Positions 33,222 through 40,846 of a stretch of DNA of 40,846 nt are shown here, in pieces (within the stretch, counting starts at the first letter, position 1; every line of letters starts with the position of its first letter). Source of the stretch: Verrucomicrobiota bacterium. Its GTDB lineage: Bacteria > Verrucomicrobiota > Verrucomicrobiia > Opitutales > Opitutaceae. Under the pieces are notes generated by a model. The model worked only from the letters and a program-made list of their open reading frames with translations. It ran no database searches and was not told the origin of the DNA. The translations under genes were made by a program, and so were the position numbers. Location of the stretch: NCBI GenBank assembly GCA_030605125.1, contig JAUWBD010000018.1:1-40846 (forward strand), written 5' to 3'.

Positions 33222-36062
33222 ATGAACTCCCCGCTTTCCCTTCGTGGCGCAGGCCTTCTGCGTCTGTTGTTGTCGTCCGCGCTTTTGTCCGCGGCCCCCG
33301 CCGCCCTGCGCGCGCAGGAGGAGGCCGAGGCCGAGCGCCCGGTCGAGGCCGCGCCGGCCGGCTCGCGACGCCTGCCGATGCCCGTGCCGGCCATCCCGGA
33401 CAACCCGCCGCTGCCGGCGATGGTCATCACCGAAGCGGGGCAAAAACTCCTTCTGGAGCACACCGATTTGGCGGTGCGTTGGAACGCCGAGCGCCGTGCG
33501 TTGGAGACCAACCGTCCCGGCTGGTGGGTGGTCAACTTTCCCCTCGAGCGGGTGATCGGCCTCGAGGATCAGACGCCCGACCGCATCTCCACGGCGATCT
33601 TCGGACGCCCGGTCGCGGAGGTGAAGAACTGGTATCTGCGCACGCCGCCCTCGCTCGCCGCGCCGGCGGCCGCCGAGCCGCCCGTGCCGACGGGGCCGGC
33701 GCCGTTTCGGCCGCATGCGCGCCCGACGTGGATCGTGGATCAAGCGCACCGCGACGCGCGCGACGAGGGCGAGCGCGCGGGGCGGCCTGATTCCCCCTTC
33801 CGCAGCATCGCCGCCGCGGTGGCCCGCGCCCGGCCGGGGGACGTCGTTCACGTGCGCCCCGGCGTGTATCGCGAGTCTCTCACGGTGCGCACGGCCGGCA
33901 CGGCGGAGGCGCCGATCATCCTCGAGGGCCTGCGCGGGGCGGATGGCGCGATGCCGATCATCACCGGCAACGAAGCCGCCCCTGCGGGCGCCTGGTCGCC
34001 CGTGCCGGGGACGCCCGGGCTGTGGCAGGCGCGGCACTGGACCGGCCTGCCAGGCACGCTTGTGCGCGACGGGCGCGTGCTGCGCGAGCGCACCGTCGCG
34101 ACCGAGCTGGCGCCCGGCGAGTTTTCGCTCAACCGCGGTTCGCGCGAACTGGCGTTTCCACGCATCTCGCCCGAGGCGGCGGGGCGGGGCGAAGGCGCGC
34201 CGCGCGGGCTCGCCTGGGAGCGGCGCGAGGTGAACGGGGAGGGTTTCCTCGAGCTGCGCGGGCGGCGGGGCGTGTATTACCTCTCCACCTGGGTGTGGCT
34301 CGACCCGCGGGATGCCCGGGCGGGCGCGGTGTGGGATCCGCGTTTTCCGCAACCGATCACGGGCAACGTTTACATGGCCGGCGGCTTTCGCGCTTCGCGC
34401 CAGAGCGGCTCCGGATTTGGCAGCCAGCTCAATCCCTACCGCATGTGGCTCAACGGCGCGCTTATGCCGGCCTACGGTCTGGCGGGCGAACCGCGCGCCA
34501 ACTCCGACTACGCGCAAGATGGCGACAAGTGGGAACGCATGCCCTTCCGCGAGGGCTGGAACCACCTCGTGGTCGTGCTCGATTCCGCGAACAATCCGCG
34601 TCGCGCCGATCGTCTGCGTTTCAGCATCCCGCGCGGCTTCGGCGAAGGCGCGAGCTCCGCGACGGCGCCAGCCGAGCGCGGGCATGCGCGAGGGGTGCGT
34701 CGCGCCCAGTTTGTCTCCGAGTGGAACGTGCTCGGCCCGATCGAGCCCGAGCAGTCGGGCAACTCGATTTTCCTTCGGCTCCCGGCCGGCGAAGACCCCA
34801 ACAAGCTCGCGCTGGAGCTGCCGGCGCGCTCCGTGCTTGCGACCTTCGGCGAGCCGCACTGGCACGTGCGCGGCTTTGAGTTTCGCCATGGCGCGCAGTA
34901 TCAGCAGCAGGCGCAGGTGACGCTCGGCGCGCCGGGCCTGCGCTTCGAGCACAACCTCCTCCGCGAACCCGAGGTGCGCGGCCTCTCGCTCGTGCTCACT
35001 TTCCCGCAGACCGAGGCGCCGATGATCGTGCGCGGCAACTGGGTGCTCTCGCCCGGCGGGCTCGCGATGGGCGCCACCTCCGACTCCCCCTCGCTCACGC
35101 CGGAGAACCTCGCCTCGCCGCCGCGGCGCGGACGCCTGCTGGTGGATTTCAACCACCTGATCGACAACAACCGCGCCGGCTACCCGCGCTTCTGGGAATC
35201 GGGCGCGATCAAGTTTTTCCGCCTCACCGGCGCGGTCGTGCGCCACAACACCATCGTCGAGGGCGACGGCCCCGGAATCTGGTATGACTGGGAGCACTAC
35301 AACCTGCGCACCGAGGGGAATCTCTTCGTCCGCGCGACCGCCTTCGCCGTCGGCACCGAGGCCTCCCCCGGACCGCATCTGGTGGCCAACAACGTTTCCA
35401 TCGATCTCCGACCCGGCGGCGAGTGGTTCCGCTTCGCCCTGCTCGGCTGGAGCAGCGCCCGCGTGTGGAACGTGCACAACACGATCGACAACGCCCGCGA
35501 CAAGAACCACGGCGGCTGGGGCATCCAATATGCCGAGGGCCGCGACGACCGGCGCACGCGCTGGGGCGCCGTGACCGAGCGCAACGCCGCGGTGGTGAAC
35601 AACCTCGTCTTCCGCTCCGACACCACGCTGCACCGCGGCCGCGTGCGCCCGATCGAGGGCAACTTGTTCTACGGCGCGGGTGTGTCGGGCTTTGGCCGCC
35701 AAACGCGCTGGAGCGACGCCGCCTACGGCGCGCAGGTGGAGGCGAGCGCGCAGCTGCGCGGCACGGAGGCGCTACCGCCCTTTGCGAATCCGGCCTTCGG
35801 CAACTACCGGCCCGCGCCGGGTTCGCGCCCGGACCGGGCGGGCGTGGAGCGCGTGGTCATCGCCTCGCAGGGCGTGGAGACGGACATCGTGGGCTTGGTG
35901 ACGCACGACTTCTTCGGGCTCCTGCGTCACCCGGTCGATGGGCGTAGCGCGGGCGCCTTTCGGGTCGAACGTGCGCCAGCTCGCGGGGAGATCGTGCAGC
36001 TCGAGGTGGAGTTTGTGAACGGCACGATGGAGCGGCGCTGGCGCCCGGAGGCCGCGCGCTGA
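33222..36062 (+). CDS. Secreted right-handed beta-helix protein, possible polysaccharide lyase or hydrolase
   Basis: 946 residues from the ATG at 33222, the start that gives a signal peptide (GLLRLLLSSALLSAAPAALRAQ). A proline-rich linker leads to a DUF1565-like segment at about 189-220 (SPFRSIAAAVARARPGDVVHVRPGVYRESL), which commonly opens parallel beta-helix proteins. A long insert with jelly-roll character (about 330-540) interrupts, and the helix resumes at about 545-860 with repeated rungs (HWHVRGFEFRHGAQYQQQ, AVVRHNTIVEGDGPGIWYD, PHLVANNVSIDL, AVVNNLVFRSD). Such proteins are often pectate-lyase-like or epimerase/lyase enzymes for uronic-acid polymers; catalytic residues were not identified. 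It diverges from the 1152-residue protein gene and could share regulation with it. Confidence 0.78.
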   Translation: MNSPLSLRGAGLLRLLLSSALLSAAPAALRAQEEAEAERPVEAAPAGSRRLPMPVPAIPDNPPLPAMVITEAGQKLLLEHTDLAVRWNAERRALETNRPGWWVVNFPLERVIGLEDQTPDRISTAIFGRPVAEVKNWYLRTPPSLAAPAAAEPPVPTGPAPFRPHARPTWIVDQAHRDARDEGERAGRPDSPFRSIAAAVARARPGDVVHVRPGVYRESLTVRTAGTAEAPIILEGLRGADGAMPIITGNEAAPAGAWSPVPGTPGLWQARHWTGLPGTLVRDGRVLRERTVATELAPGEFSLNRGSRELAFPRISPEAAGRGEGAPRGLAWERREVNGEGFLELRGRRGVYYLSTWVWLDPRDARAGAVWDPRFPQPITGNVYMAGGFRASRQSGSGFGSQLNPYRMWLNGALMPAYGLAGEPRANSDYAQDGDKWERMPFREGWNHLVVVLDSANNPRRADRLRFSIPRGFGEGASSATAPAERGHARGVRRAQFVSEWNVLGPIEPEQSGNSIFLRLPAGEDPNKLALELPARSVLATFGEPHWHVRGFEFRHGAQYQQQAQVTLGAPGLRFEHNLLREPEVRGLSLVLTFPQTEAPMIVRGNWVLSPGGLAMGATSDSPSLTPENLASPPRRGRLLVDFNHLIDNNRAGYPRFWESGAIKFFRLTGAVVRHNTIVEGDGPGIWYDWEHYNLRTEGNLFVRATAFAVGTEASPGPHLVANNVSIDLRPGGEWFRFALLGWSSARVWNVHNTIDNARDKNHGGWGIQYAEGRDDRRTRWGAVTERNAAVVNNLVFRSDTTLHRGRVRPIEGNLFYGAGVSGFGRQTRWSDAAYGAQVEASAQLRGTEALPPFANPAFGNYRPAPGSRPDRAGVERVVIASQGVETDIVGLVTHDFFGLLRHPVDGRSAGAFRVERAPARGEIVQLEVEFVNGTMERRWRPEAAR

Positions 36063-36130
36063 GGGTTGGGGTGGGCGAGGGGAGGGGCGCGTCCGCGTCC
36101 AAAGCACGGGGCGCTAAGGCTACGCACTAT

Positions 36131-36157
36131 TTCGCTGTGCTACGGAATGAATGGAGG
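36131..36157 (+). promoter_or_regulatory. Shared upstream motif, possible weak copy 3
   Basis: TTCGCTGTGCTACGGAATGAATGG, about 85-110 bases upstream of the Verru_Chthon-like gene start at 36241. It shares GTGCTA, CGG and GAATGG with copies 1 and 2 only when a gap is allowed, so it may be chance. Confidence 0.2.
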
Positions 36158-36240
36158 AGCTTTTGCGGCCATGGGAAGCTCGGGAAAACTTCCCGGCTGT
36201 CTTCCTCCCCCGTCGCCCCTTTCCCCGACAGCCCCCTCGA

Positions 36241-39200
36241 ATGATGTTTGCGCCCCGTCCGCGCCGCGCCCGCGGCTTTGCTCTTATTGTCACCATCGTG
36301 CTGGTGGCCTTTCTGGTCCTCATCCTCGTGGGCCTGGCCACCTTCACGCGGGTGGAGACGCAGGTGGCGAGCAACACCCAGCAACTCTCGCAGGCGCGGC
36401 AAAACGCGCTCATGGCGCTCAACCTCGCCGTTGGTGAACTCCAGCGCGCGGCCGGGCCCGATCAACGTGTCACCGCGCCTTCCAGCCTCGGCACCACGAC
36501 CGCGTCCGGCAGTGATCTGCAACCGCACCTCACCGGCGTATGGCGGCATGATCCGGGCACCGCCACCGATTTGCCGACCCGCGCCTATTCGCCCAAGCTC
36601 GTGAGTTGGCTGGTGAGCGGAAACGAGAACATGGACGTGGATGCACCCACCGTGACGCCCGCGATGATCGCCGCGCTCCCCGAGCCCGCCGACGGCAACG
36701 ACGTGGTGTGGTTGGTCAACGACAAGACGGTGGAGCAGAGCGGCACGATCAACGCGGCCAATCCCGACAAGCGCATCCGCCTCAACAAGACGCCGATCCG
36801 CGCCGCCGCCGGCACCGTGCCGGGTATCGACCCCGCGGATACGCCCGCCATCGGCCACTACGCCTGGTGGGTGGGCGACGAGGGCGTGAAGGCGCGCATC
36901 AATGTCGTCGATCCGTTCGCGACGACCAATACGGCCGAAGCGCGCCGGAACCGGCTCTCCTCCAACCAAATTGCGCGGGGGAGCATGATCGACGGTTTCA
37001 AGAACCCTTCGGAGCCATCGGAGACTTTTCCTGACAACCAAACCAACCTGCTGAAGGTCATGGAGCGTTCCCAGTTCCGGTTCGCCGCGCCGTCCGTCCC
37101 CGTCACCAGTTCTCCGCCCAACGACCCGTGGAGGAGAAACTATCACGCCTTTACCGCCCATTCGGTCGGGCTGCTGACGGATACTCGGCAAGGCGGCTTG
37201 CGCCACGATTTGAGCTACCTGGCATCGCTGCCGACCACGGCCGCGTTTCGATCCGGCCTGCAACACGCCTACTCGGGACTCTCCTCCACCTACGACCCCG
37301 GCGCCGAAAGTTATAATGTGATCGCGCTCCCCGGCGTGTCCGTGCCGGCGTTCTTTCCTGCGCCATTCACGGTGAGCTCCGGCGATTTGGCCCCGACCTG
37401 GGAGCAGTTGCACTCCTTCATGCGGATGCATCTGGACGTGAGCGCCGGGCAGATCGCGCCCCGCACGCAGACCGCCACTCGCCACGGCGCGGGCCCCGTG
37501 TTGGTCCAGGCCAAGCTCGCCTTCGGCATCCGCTCCACGCCTTCGCTGACGCCCGACCGCTTCAACGTCTGGGTGCACTACTTCCCGCTGATCGTGCTCG
37601 GGAATCCTCATTCGGTCGCCCTCGCCCCGGCCGACTATAATTTGAACTTCCGGATTGTTCAGTCGTCCGGCACGACGGTCCCGAGCGTGCAGGTGCATCG
37701 CCCCGCGGCGGCGCCCTTGGCCGCGATCACCCACACCGTCCGGTCTTTTGGCGATTTTCTGAACACCACGTTTCAGCTTCGCCTGACGGAGCCCATCCCT
37801 GCCGGAGAGGCCCGCGTCTTCTCCCTCGAATTCGCACAGCCCACGGGCGAGTGGGAGTCATCGCCTCCATCTTACGCGTTCACCGCGGGGGCGGACTATC
37901 TTCTGGTCAACGATTTCAGCCCCGACGTGAGCATTCGGGACGGGGTGCGTGACAGTGGAGGGGCTCTGCGTGACTACACCGCGGAAGACTTGGAGGGCCT
38001 GCTGGTCCGCACGAGCGCCCAAACGATCATGGGGGCGGTCCTTTGGAACAACAGCCCCGGAGATCACGAGACGGTTTTTCAGATCATGGGGGTTGAGGCC
38101 GCTTCTTCGGGCGCGGCCAACGTCACCGCGACCATCTCCTCGGCCTCCAATCGGTTCCCCGGCGGCGGCTTCATGCAGCGTCACTCCGACCAACAGGACG
38201 GAGACGGCGACAACTTGGCCATCGGCTACTTCGGAGAGGTCAATCAACGCGCACCCGTCCTCAAGGCCAACATCCGCACCGACGGCAACTCCCCCGACGG
38301 CTCCGCGGGCTATCCCCTCCTCAGGAACGGGCGTGTGGTTTACGACTCACGCACTCGTTTCGACGGAGGCGCCAGCCGCCTCACGGTGCGCTCCGACATG
38401 AAGACGGTGCCCTGGTTGCTGAATCACCAGTCGGGCACCGGGCCGTTGCTCGACTCCTTGCCTGTCTTCCACGTGCCCAGGACCCCCCATGTATCGTTGG
38501 GGCAACTACAGCATTTCAACGCCACGGCGTTTCTTCCTTCGGGCACGACCGCATCGGGCGGGTTTCCGGACAATCATGGCTCCTCGCCCGCCTTCCCGGG
38601 AGGAAACGCGCCGACCAACAGCCTCGCGTATCAGCCGCCTTACATCGTGGGCCACTCACGCGCCTCCAAGTTCATCGAGCGGGACGCGCTCGCGCGAAAT
38701 CCGGCCGCGGGCGGGCAGCATCAGGACACCTCGTTTCTCCTCAACACCGCGCTTTGGGACCGGTTTTATTTTTCCTCGATCGACTATGCCGCCGAGACCT
38801 CCGGTGGTGCGGATCTCGATTTTGGCCGCTCCGACATCGCCGCGGTGAATCGCCGCTACCGCGCCATCCTCGAAGACGGCGCCACTCTCGGTGTTGCCGT
38901 GTCCTCTCTGCGCTCCGACTCCGCCGCGCGGCGCTTGCAAATCTTGGGCGCGTTCAACGTGAACTCGACCTCGAAGGAGGCGTGGAAGGCATTTTTGGGA
39001 TCGGCCCTGGGAGTTGATTTCAATTCGGACGTCACCTCCACCGACGTGGCGTTTCCGCGGCATCTCGATCTCGGCGGCACGACCAATCAGGCGTCGGCCG
39101 GCGTGCATCAAAACGCGTGGAGCGGCTTCCGAAAGCTGACCGAGGCGCAGATCGACACCCTGGCCGGGCACATCGTCGCTCAGGTGAAACTCCGCGGACC

Positions 39201-39684
39201 GTTCCTCTCGCTGTCGGACTTCGTGAACCGCCGTATCATCGCCGGCGACGACATCGGCATCCGCGGCGCGCTCGAAGAGGCCATCCGCGCGATGAATCTC
39301 AACGCCGTGACACTGGCCCGCTACAGCCAGGCGCCGCCCAACAAGACCGCCAACGTGGCCGACAACGCGCATGCCCGGCCCCACCTCATCACCGACTATC
39401 CGGGCTGGCTTACCCAAGCCGATCTTCTCCAGCCGCTCGCGCCCGCGATGACCGCCCGCTCCGACACCTTCGTGATTCGCACCTATGGCGATGTTCGCAA
39501 CCCGGTGACCGAAGCCATCGAGGGACGCGCCTGGTGCGAGGCGATCGTGCAGCGTCTGCCTGATTATGTGGACGCGGCTCAGGCGGCGACGACGGGGCCG
39601 ATCGCGCTCAACAACAGCAATCGCGATTTCGGCCGACGCTTCGCGGTGGTTTCGTTCCGCTGGCTCGGCTCCGACGATCTATGA
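36241..39684 (+). CDS. Verru_Chthon cassette protein A-like (PilX-type N-terminus)
   Basis: 1147 residues from the first of two ATGs at 36241; an earlier ATG at 36151 would add a leader with no recognisable features. The N-terminus is basic then GFALIVTIVLVAFLVLILVG with a following amphipathic helix (TQVASNTQQLSQARQNALM), like PilX/PulK minor-pilin leaders. The body is long, beta/coil-rich, with GHYAWWVGDEGVKARINVVDP near residue 205 and the end NRDFGRRFAVVSFRWLGSDD, the pattern I associate with the Verru_Chthon cassette A family (TIGR02600) of Verrucomicrobia. That family is of unknown function and normally lies with cassette proteins B, C and D; none follows here. It ends in a 4-base overlap with the next gene. 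Confidence 0.75.
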   Translation: MMFAPRPRRARGFALIVTIVLVAFLVLILVGLATFTRVETQVASNTQQLSQARQNALMALNLAVGELQRAAGPDQRVTAPSSLGTTTASGSDLQPHLTGVWRHDPGTATDLPTRAYSPKLVSWLVSGNENMDVDAPTVTPAMIAALPEPADGNDVVWLVNDKTVEQSGTINAANPDKRIRLNKTPIRAAAGTVPGIDPADTPAIGHYAWWVGDEGVKARINVVDPFATTNTAEARRNRLSSNQIARGSMIDGFKNPSEPSETFPDNQTNLLKVMERSQFRFAAPSVPVTSSPPNDPWRRNYHAFTAHSVGLLTDTRQGGLRHDLSYLASLPTTAAFRSGLQHAYSGLSSTYDPGAESYNVIALPGVSVPAFFPAPFTVSSGDLAPTWEQLHSFMRMHLDVSAGQIAPRTQTATRHGAGPVLVQAKLAFGIRSTPSLTPDRFNVWVHYFPLIVLGNPHSVALAPADYNLNFRIVQSSGTTVPSVQVHRPAAAPLAAITHTVRSFGDFLNTTFQLRLTEPIPAGEARVFSLEFAQPTGEWESSPPSYAFTAGADYLLVNDFSPDVSIRDGVRDSGGALRDYTAEDLEGLLVRTSAQTIMGAVLWNNSPGDHETVFQIMGVEAASSGAANVTATISSASNRFPGGGFMQRHSDQQDGDGDNLAIGYFGEVNQRAPVLKANIRTDGNSPDGSAGYPLLRNGRVVYDSRTRFDGGASRLTVRSDMKTVPWLLNHQSGTGPLLDSLPVFHVPRTPHVSLGQLQHFNATAFLPSGTTASGGFPDNHGSSPAFPGGNAPTNSLAYQPPYIVGHSRASKFIERDALARNPAAGGQHQDTSFLLNTALWDRFYFSSIDYAAETSGGADLDFGRSDIAAVNRRYRAILEDGATLGVAVSSLRSDSAARRLQILGAFNVNSTSKEAWKAFLGSALGVDFNSDVTSTDVAFPRHLDLGGTTNQASAGVHQNAWSGFRKLTEAQIDTLAGHIVAQVKLRGPFLSLSDFVNRRIIAGDDIGIRGALEEAIRAMNLNAVTLARYSQAPPNKTANVADNAHARPHLITDYPGWLTQADLLQPLAPAMTARSDTFVIRTYGDVRNPVTEAIEGRAWCEAIVQRLPDYVDAAQAATTGPIALNNSNRDFGRRFAVVSFRWLGSDDL

Positions 39685-40520
39685 AATCCTTCATTCGGTT
39701 TCTCTGTCTCCACCTTGCCGCCGTGGTGCTTGTGTTTGCCCAGCGCGGCCCGACTGAGACGGCTGAGCAGATTCATGTGCGGGGCTTCAGCTACGAGCGG
39801 CCGTTGCCCGAGTTGCATGTGGTGCAGGGGCGGGAAGCGGTGCCCTTCGCTCTCCAGCCCTATGAGCCGGGAGCGGAAATTCGTGTTCCTCCCACGGGCG
39901 AGGCCTTGGTGTTTATCCGGCCGCCGGAGAAGTTCACCTTGCCTGATGGCAGCGCGGGCGATCCGCGCGCCGCACCGCTCGCGCAGTGGACCCGCGTCGC
40001 CTCGACCACGCTCCCCGCCGGCAGTCGGCGAGTCATGCTGGCGTTTGTGCCTCAGCCTCCCGCGAGCCAGCCTGTGGCCGGCGGTGCCAGCCCCGATCCT
40101 TTTCGGGTGATCGTGATCGACGACGATCCGAAGGCCTTCCCCGTCGGCAGCCTGCGCCTGATCAATTTCAGCCCGCACGAACTCGCTTTCGAACTCGGCG
40201 GAGTGCAAGGCACGCTCGCGCCGGGCGCGCAAAAGGTCGAGGCGCCGAAGCTCGATCAAAAACACCGGACCTATCTGCGACTGGCCACCCAACAGGGCGG
40301 ACAATGGCAGTTGTTTCACCAAGGCGTGGCGTCGGTGTTGCCTCATCGCCGCTCGACTTACCTGGTGGTTTTTTCCGTGAGCCGGCAGATCGCCGACGGC
40401 ATGGACTTGGTGCGCGGACGAGACGGTCGCCCGGTGCCGATCATGATCGCGATTCCTTGGGCCGACGAGCCGGAGGCTCTGACCGCGGGCGGCGCGACGG
40501 GCGGACAGTCGCGCGGCTGA
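39681..40520 (+). CDS. Small secreted protein coupled to the Verru_Chthon-like gene
   Basis: 279 residues with a signal peptide (IRFLCLHLAAVVLVFAQRGP). ATG overlaps the previous stop by 4 bases (ATGA), so translation is coupled and the products probably act together. The sequence is beta-rich (FRVIVIDDDPKAFPVGSLRLINFSPHELAF, GSRRVMLAFVPQPP) and carries no catalytic motif; it recalls small secreted proteins seen next to such cassettes in related genomes, from memory and unverified. No terminator is evident directly after it. Confidence 0.78.
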   Translation: MKSFIRFLCLHLAAVVLVFAQRGPTETAEQIHVRGFSYERPLPELHVVQGREAVPFALQPYEPGAEIRVPPTGEALVFIRPPEKFTLPDGSAGDPRAAPLAQWTRVASTTLPAGSRRVMLAFVPQPPASQPVAGGASPDPFRVIVIDDDPKAFPVGSLRLINFSPHELAFELGGVQGTLAPGAQKVEAPKLDQKHRTYLRLATQQGGQWQLFHQGVASVLPHRRSTYLVVFSVSRQIADGMDLVRGRDGRPVPIMIAIPWADEPEALTAGGATGGQSRG

Positions 40521-40712
40521 GGCGGCGCCGGGCTTGTTGGCACCTGGCCGTTTGGCGCGGCAGATGGTCATCGTGAAGTGGCACGACTACGTGCGACGGG
40601 GCGGGAGCCCCATCGCTCCGGTGAAGCAGTGTGCCCCGCGCGGGAGCGGTGGAGCCACGGGGCTCCCGCCCCCGTGGGATCGCAGGTTGCGCGGAGCTGG
40701 CGCGGAAATGAA
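40521..40712. other. Gene-free segment between the secreted protein gene and the PEP-CTERM terminator
   Basis: About 190 bases without a credible gene; most of it is the REPIN-like hairpin at 40597-40674. Confidence 0.5.
40597..40674. repeat. REPIN-like long imperfect hairpin
   Basis: CGGGGCGGGAGCCCC (40597-40611) and GGGGCTCCCGCCCCC (40659-40673) are inverted repeats with 14 of 15 pairs. Inside them, CGCTCCG (40614-40620) pairs with CGGGAGCG (40641-40648) apart from one bulge. Each outer arm is itself partly self-complementary (GGGGC, GCCCC). The layout resembles the element at 1774-1854, with a different sequence. Confidence 0.5.
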
Positions 40713-40713
40713 A

Positions 40714-40747
40714 CGCCCCGCTCCGGCTTAAGGCCGGGGGCGGGGCG
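40714..40747 (-). terminator. Probable terminator of the right-edge PEP-CTERM gene
   Basis: On the minus strand the imperfect GC stem CGCCCCGCCCCCGGC / GCCGGAGCGGGGCG closes around a short TTAA-type loop and is followed by TTTCATTT, about 45 bases past the stop at 40793. Confidence 0.6.
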
Positions 40748-40792
40748 GTGAAGCGGCGGCGCGGGGCGTCGCCAAGGGGGTGGGGCGCGAAC

Positions 40793-40846
40793 TTAGCGGC
40801 GGCGGCGGCGCGAGGCGGCGAAGCCGAGGGCGCCGAGGCCGGCGAG
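40793..40846 (-). CDS. PEP-CTERM protein, last 17 codons (partial)
   Basis: Only the end is in the window: LAGLGALGFAASRRRRR followed by TAA (40795-40793). A hydrophobic Gly/Ala/Leu run then an arginine cluster is the end of a PEP-CTERM sorting tail; the PEP motif itself would lie just outside the window. The same tail style closes the protein at 19170-21053. Confidence 0.7.
   Translation of the reverse strand, partial: LAGLGALGFAASRRRRR

Noticed and set aside
36151-36240. Earlier start for the Verru_Chthon-like protein
   Set aside because: It would place 30 unremarkable residues before the basic-hydrophobic leader and overlaps a possible promoter motif; kept only as an alternative.

Overview
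The window looks like a chromosomal segment of a Verrucomicrobiota bacterium, most likely family Opitutaceae. This rests on very high GC, PEP-CTERM sorting tails, an autotransporter-repeat protein, a GFTLIE prepilin with an H-X9-DG end, an apparent Verru_Chthon cassette protein A, many multidomain LamG/Fn3 carbohydrate-active proteins, and near absence of Shine-Dalgarno sequences. The assignment is inferred from gene content; no rRNA, tRNA or CRISPR array was seen.

Left end (1-1850): an AT-richer island holds the 3' end of an Rhs gene with a polymorphic tip, overlapped by a small secreted protein that is probably its immunity partner. The island abuts a decapitated MauE/DoxX-like membrane gene (about 1529-1726), then a REPIN-like inverted repeat pair that supplies the stop codon of the next gene.

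Housekeeping block (1850-6602): a small membrane protein translationally coupled to an acetyl-CoA hydrolase/CoA-transferase, a SurA-like periplasmic peptidyl-prolyl isomerase with its own terminator, and a divergent, membrane-anchored helical protein of unknown role.

Main locus (22177 down to 6654, minus strand): one tight operon-like run of a LacI regulator, a PEP-CTERM autotransporter-repeat protein, a prepilin-like protein, a LamG protein, a 1286-residue CBM/clan-A hydrolase/CBM9 protein, a heparinase II/III-like enzyme, a GH30-Fn3-LamG protein and an SGNH esterase. A 17-bp perfect inverted repeat overlaps the likely promoter of the regulator. The GH30 protein is cut at a run of nine T; adding one T fuses it to a C-terminal tail whose stop overlaps the esterase start by 4 bp. 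The set looks like a polysaccharide-degradation locus without an adjacent transporter or SusC/D pair.

Second carbohydrate block (22342-36062): a cytoplasmic GH39-like hydrolase, a Rieske protein and an amidohydrolase, a GH29 alpha-L-fucosidase with its own terminator, a small secreted protein with a UUCG terminator, a possibly Tat-exported (alpha/alpha)-barrel protein behind an 1152-residue propeller/CBM96-like/LamG protein, and a divergent secreted beta-helix protein.

Right end (36241-40846): a Verru_Chthon cassette A-like protein coupled to a small secreted protein, a REPIN-like hairpin, and the last 17 codons of a second PEP-CTERM protein with its terminator.
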